Assembly: GCA_949775045.1 (NCBI GenBank)
Contig: OX459104.1
Coordinates: forward strand, 10,525,655-10,589,654
Source: Metridium senile
Lineage: Eukaryota > Cnidaria > Anthozoa > Actiniaria > Metridiidae
Direction: 5' to 3'
DNA: 64,000 bases
In this document: positions 60,701 to 64,000 of the stretch, piece after piece
How the letters are laid out: every line of letters begins with the position of its first letter
Position numbering within the stretch: position 1 is the stretch's first letter
Made by a program: the position numbers and the translations under genes
Notes under the pieces: model-generated
What the model saw: the letters and a program-made list of their open reading frames with translations, nothing else
What the model was told of the DNA's origin: nothing
Databases searched by the model: none

Positions 60701-63700
60701 GATGGTTATTCTTGAAAGAGTTAACCTCTTCAAAGAAGGTCTTGGCAACAACATCTCGAGGAAAGCCAAGATTTCCTGTCCCAATGGCTGGGAAAGCAAT
60801 GCTTGAAAATCCTCTTTTATCTGCTTCCTTCAGGCATGAAACTATCAAATCACGCAAAAACTGAAAAATAAAACACTTAATAAAATTAAAGGCATGAAAC
60901 CCCGCAAGAAATCAATAACGGTAATTGAAATATTTAAGTGTTTTACCTTTTCTCCTTTGCCAGTTTTCCAATCTCCTGCGACAACATGGAAAACATTCTT
61001 ACAACCCAACTTGTATCCTTCAGTAACGAGCATGCAGCCTGGATTTAGATGTCCTTTTTCTTTGCATGCTTTCTGTAATTGTGGTCCTGCGGCATTACTG
61101 AGGGCTTTGGCACATGGATTCTTGCTAAGATCAAGGTCACTGGCGACGGTGTTGACAATGGCATGAGTCTGTTGCATACAATAGTATTGTTAATGTTGTT
61201 GTCAACAGTAGATCATGTAAGACATGTGAACGGTGTAATTCAACCATTGCATAGTATTAATTAAGTTAAAGAGTCAAAATACAACCGCATTTTGTGTTAA
61301 AAACATTCGCACCATGTAGGAAATTCGTATTGATCCAGGATTCTGTATTATACAAAGGGCTGGATTACGGATTACATGAGACCGGACTTCAATTTGTCAA
61401 TTTGTTCATGGATTCAGGATACCGAGTTTCTTAAATGGGGCAAGAACATGTTGTTTACTCAGTATTCAATTGCACTATTCTTACCTTTTCTTCTGCAAGA
61501 TCACCAACAATAATGCTCATTTTGATGTCTGGAGTTGTAGCTTTACTGCCTTCACAATATTTGGCAAACCTTGTTCGTCTTCGTTTCGAGATATTACCTA
61601 CATCAGCTGTTCTAACACTATCGGTGAACGACTGTTCTTTGGCGAATCTTGATTTCATTTCTTCATAGAATGCTTGAATAATGTCATCGTCCATATCAAT
61701 GATATAAATCTCAGATAGGTTGACATGGGTGTTTAATTCTAAATACGTTAACACGCTCTCTAGCATGGCTTTGGCACAGAGGTCAATAGGGAAACCATCA
61801 AAGGCAGGGATTGCAATACTTGTGAATTTCTCTGCTTTTTCTAAAGCATTAAAAACGGCCTGCGCTAGGAGACGTTCTTTTTCTTCGTACTGTAATGTCC
61901 CATCATTCCATCTGGGTCCTACAGCGTGAACAATACGATGACAAGGCAACTTTCCTGAGCTTGAAACAAAAACCTCACCATCCAACAAATCATTATTTCG
62001 TGATATAAAGCCGTCACATTCATCTTGTATTTGTTTCCCTCCTTTTACCACAATAGCCTTTGCCAGTCTTCCAACATGCTGTAAGCGGCTATTGGCTACA
62101 TTTACCATGACGTCAACTTTGAACTCGGTGAGATCACCTTTTGAAATAATGATTTTCTTTCCCGTTGGTGTGACATAGCTGCAAATTTGGTCTGTTTGAG
62201 ATGCAGCAGCAACAGCAGCATTTCCGTCGACAGTGTTCATATTGTTTTCATCAGAAAGTTGCTCAATGATACACATATGATCGTTTTCGATATTAGACAG
62301 TAGTTTTTGGCCTTTGATATCACTGAATAGCTTCTTGATGCCCGGTTTGTTGATTTCAGTGGACTTGTCTTTTATCTGGCTCACTAGTTGCAACACTTTC
62401 TTGGTGGCTCTCTCAATACCTTCTTTGGTTCCATGGATTGTAAAACCTTCCCCATTACTATTTTGGGTAATGTGTACTGAGTGTTGTTTGAATTCATCTT
62501 CGATCTTTCTGACTTCATCTTGTTTAAATCGATTTACATACTTGGTACGCCCTGCATCTGGTTTATCAATACTATCGCTTATTACAGTGTTTTCTTCGAG
62601 AAACTTAATTCCAGCAATTCTTACTCTTTTCGAGCCTGGATCAGAAATGCTGACTTGTTTCACCTGTAAGTGATTTCCATCAAGAGGTCTGCTTCTAAAG
62701 TTATTCTGTATCTTTTTCAAGTCTACAAATGATTATGAGAACTATTAGTATCAATGTTTCGACTCCTTTTTCATGCAATTTAAACGTGTTGTATTCCTTG
62801 TTCATTATAATTAGATTCATCTTTTAATTATGACTGTGACTAGACTGTGTCATCACATGGAGGAACCAAGGTTTAAAATAGGCCTTTTAGAGGACCCTAA
62901 CATGTGACTTTGTCTGTCAAAACGTCAAAATGACAAGGCCTTAATTGGATATAATGTAACAATAAACATTCTTTGAGAGTTTTAGTTTTATTACAAACCA
63001 ACAAACAAATTAATGAATCCTTATAAAAACCCTTAGCTTCTGCCCATAGTATAGTTTATTATGCTGAATTAAGTGATAAGGGTATGTAATAAAAGCAGTC
63101 CTTTGGTGTTTAATACAAATACGGGTCAATTTGAAAAAGTTATATCAGCTCTTTTTGTTCAAGTTGTCATTTTTGTCATTTCCGGAAAACACATTTTATA
63201 ATCAGTCTAAAAGGATTCGAATGTCACATTAAAAAAAAATGTACCCCAAGTATCCCTTTGAACGTATCATTTGCCTTACCCGGTGGCTCTTCAAATGTAA
63301 CCATCACATTAGAATTACTTCCAAACAGCATAGCCTTAACTCCTGTGTCACTGACCACCTCTATGTAAGATTGGAGACCATCTTTCGTAGTTTTCTCTGA
63401 CAGTCCCATTACATGCAGTTTACATGGGTGCTTTGGCAGTATTTCTTTGAGTGTTGTACGAAGCTTAGCACTATCAAGTTCAAGACCATCTCTTTGAGAT
63501 ACATTTTCAGCATCTACAAAATCAAGTATACTAACGTGACTTTTAATGTGTGAAACAAATATTTTAATAACAATAAAGGAAAACTAGTCTATTACGAATA
63601 TCATACGAAATGATGAATATTTGAGCACAAGCGCATCTTATAAAATGGAGTATTGTCATTGGTGCACTTTTCCACATATAGTATATAAAACATCAATTAC

Positions 63701-64000
63701 AAATCACATAATTATGATTTCCAATAAAGCTTTTTAACATGGTAATGAGTAAAATAACATGGTAATGAGCATCGGTCGGGTGACTATACAATTTATCACA
63801 TAAATATTAGAGACCAACGCTCTGATCACCTGACCATGCTTCCTCCTTACTACCTAACTTGTTAACAACCTAACAAATATAACACTACCAACCTTTAGTG
63901 GAATAAAAGGTGATTTCAGCAATTCCTTCATCCTGATTATATTAAATGTCTTCTATTGTTCCTCCTACTGATCGGCGTTTGTTCTCAAAGAAGTTCAGCA

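Larger units (their letters stand above)
55769..64000 (-). pseudogene. PARP14-like macrodomain/WWE/ART protein gene, with two in-frame stops
   Basis: Nine exons join in phase with GT-AG sites: 64000-63893 (partial), 63513-63280, 62722-61485, 61168-60947, 60860-59844, 58879-58642, 58081-57794, 57249-56923, 55861-55769. Domains in order: RRM (IAEITFYSTKDAEN, then VMVTFEEPP), macrodomain 1 (KGDLTEFKVDVMVNVANSRL), macrodomain 2 (FPAIGTGNLGFP), macrodomain 3 (GDITKESTDAIITPSNQAL, IPAVGTG), KH-like region (KIIICGLSEDVADTV), WWE (VQWYYDGRGKTEPYDD), ART catalytic start ([26 protein letters not shown]). The family transfers ADP-ribose, usually mono, in antiviral and stress responses. The catalytic His and Tyr are seen; the end of the domain is not. 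In-frame TAA interrupt the first exon (EDI, stop, YNQDEG) and the KH exon (58705-58703). Macrodomain 1 has a degenerate ligand loop (HVGRLA). Whether it is a pseudogene or an allele is open. Confidence 0.82.

Noticed and set aside
59971..62673. Several plus-strand ORFs of 60-127 residues
   Set aside because: They are antisense to the macrodomain exons of the PARP gene.
50063..64000. Stop-codon reassignment (TAA/TAG read as Gln, as in some ciliates), suggested by in-frame stops in conserved exons
   Set aside because: Animal-type splicing and families, normal TGA and AATAAA ends in other genes, additional frameshifts in the CHAT gene, and one stop replacing a Lys position make local gene damage or sequence error simpler.

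Overview
This is an AT-rich, repeat-dense piece of an animal genome with interrupted genes, GT-AG introns and AATAAA signals. The gene content (a split Cys-rich secreted module, a TPR-CHAT protein, a macrodomain/WWE/PARP protein, a Penelope-like retroelement) points to a cnidarian, probably an anthozoan. That placement is inference; nothing here names a species.

Left part (1-34 kb): two complete paralogous four-exon genes lie on the minus strand at 5108-11386 and 24643-30605. Each encodes a small secreted Cys-rich protein of about 226 residues: a signal-peptide exon, a WSC-like module split over two exons, and an apple/PAN-like last exon. Their exons are too short to stand out as ORFs, but all splice sites and phases agree in both copies. 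Around and inside them is a mosaic of duplicated blocks (R1, R2, R3), minisatellites, a tRNA-derived SINE, a 5S-rRNA-derived fragment and non-autonomous DNA transposons. A Penelope-like element with an internal deletion sits in the large intron of the second copy.

Middle part (34-50 kb): no convincing host gene. It holds foldback and terminal-inverted-repeat elements. Examples are a 1028-bp element with 90-bp perfect TIRs and a 9-bp target duplication (Mutator-like signature), and a 3.4-kb element whose arms are about 1 kb of inverted repeat between TTAA sites. At least four elements in the window, and perhaps a fifth, are flanked by TTAA, the target signature of the piggyBac superfamily.

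Right part (50-64 kb): two minus-strand genes of innate-immune type. The first (50063-53822) is a TPR-CHAT gene with near-identical 240-bp repeats, two in-frame stops and at least three frame changes. The second (55769 to beyond the right edge) is a PARP14-like gene: RRM, three macrodomains, KH-like region, WWE and part of the ART catalytic domain. Nine exons join in perfect phase, yet two of them carry an in-frame TAA and no exon for the end of the catalytic domain is visible. Both look like recently disabled genes, or alleles or assembly errors.
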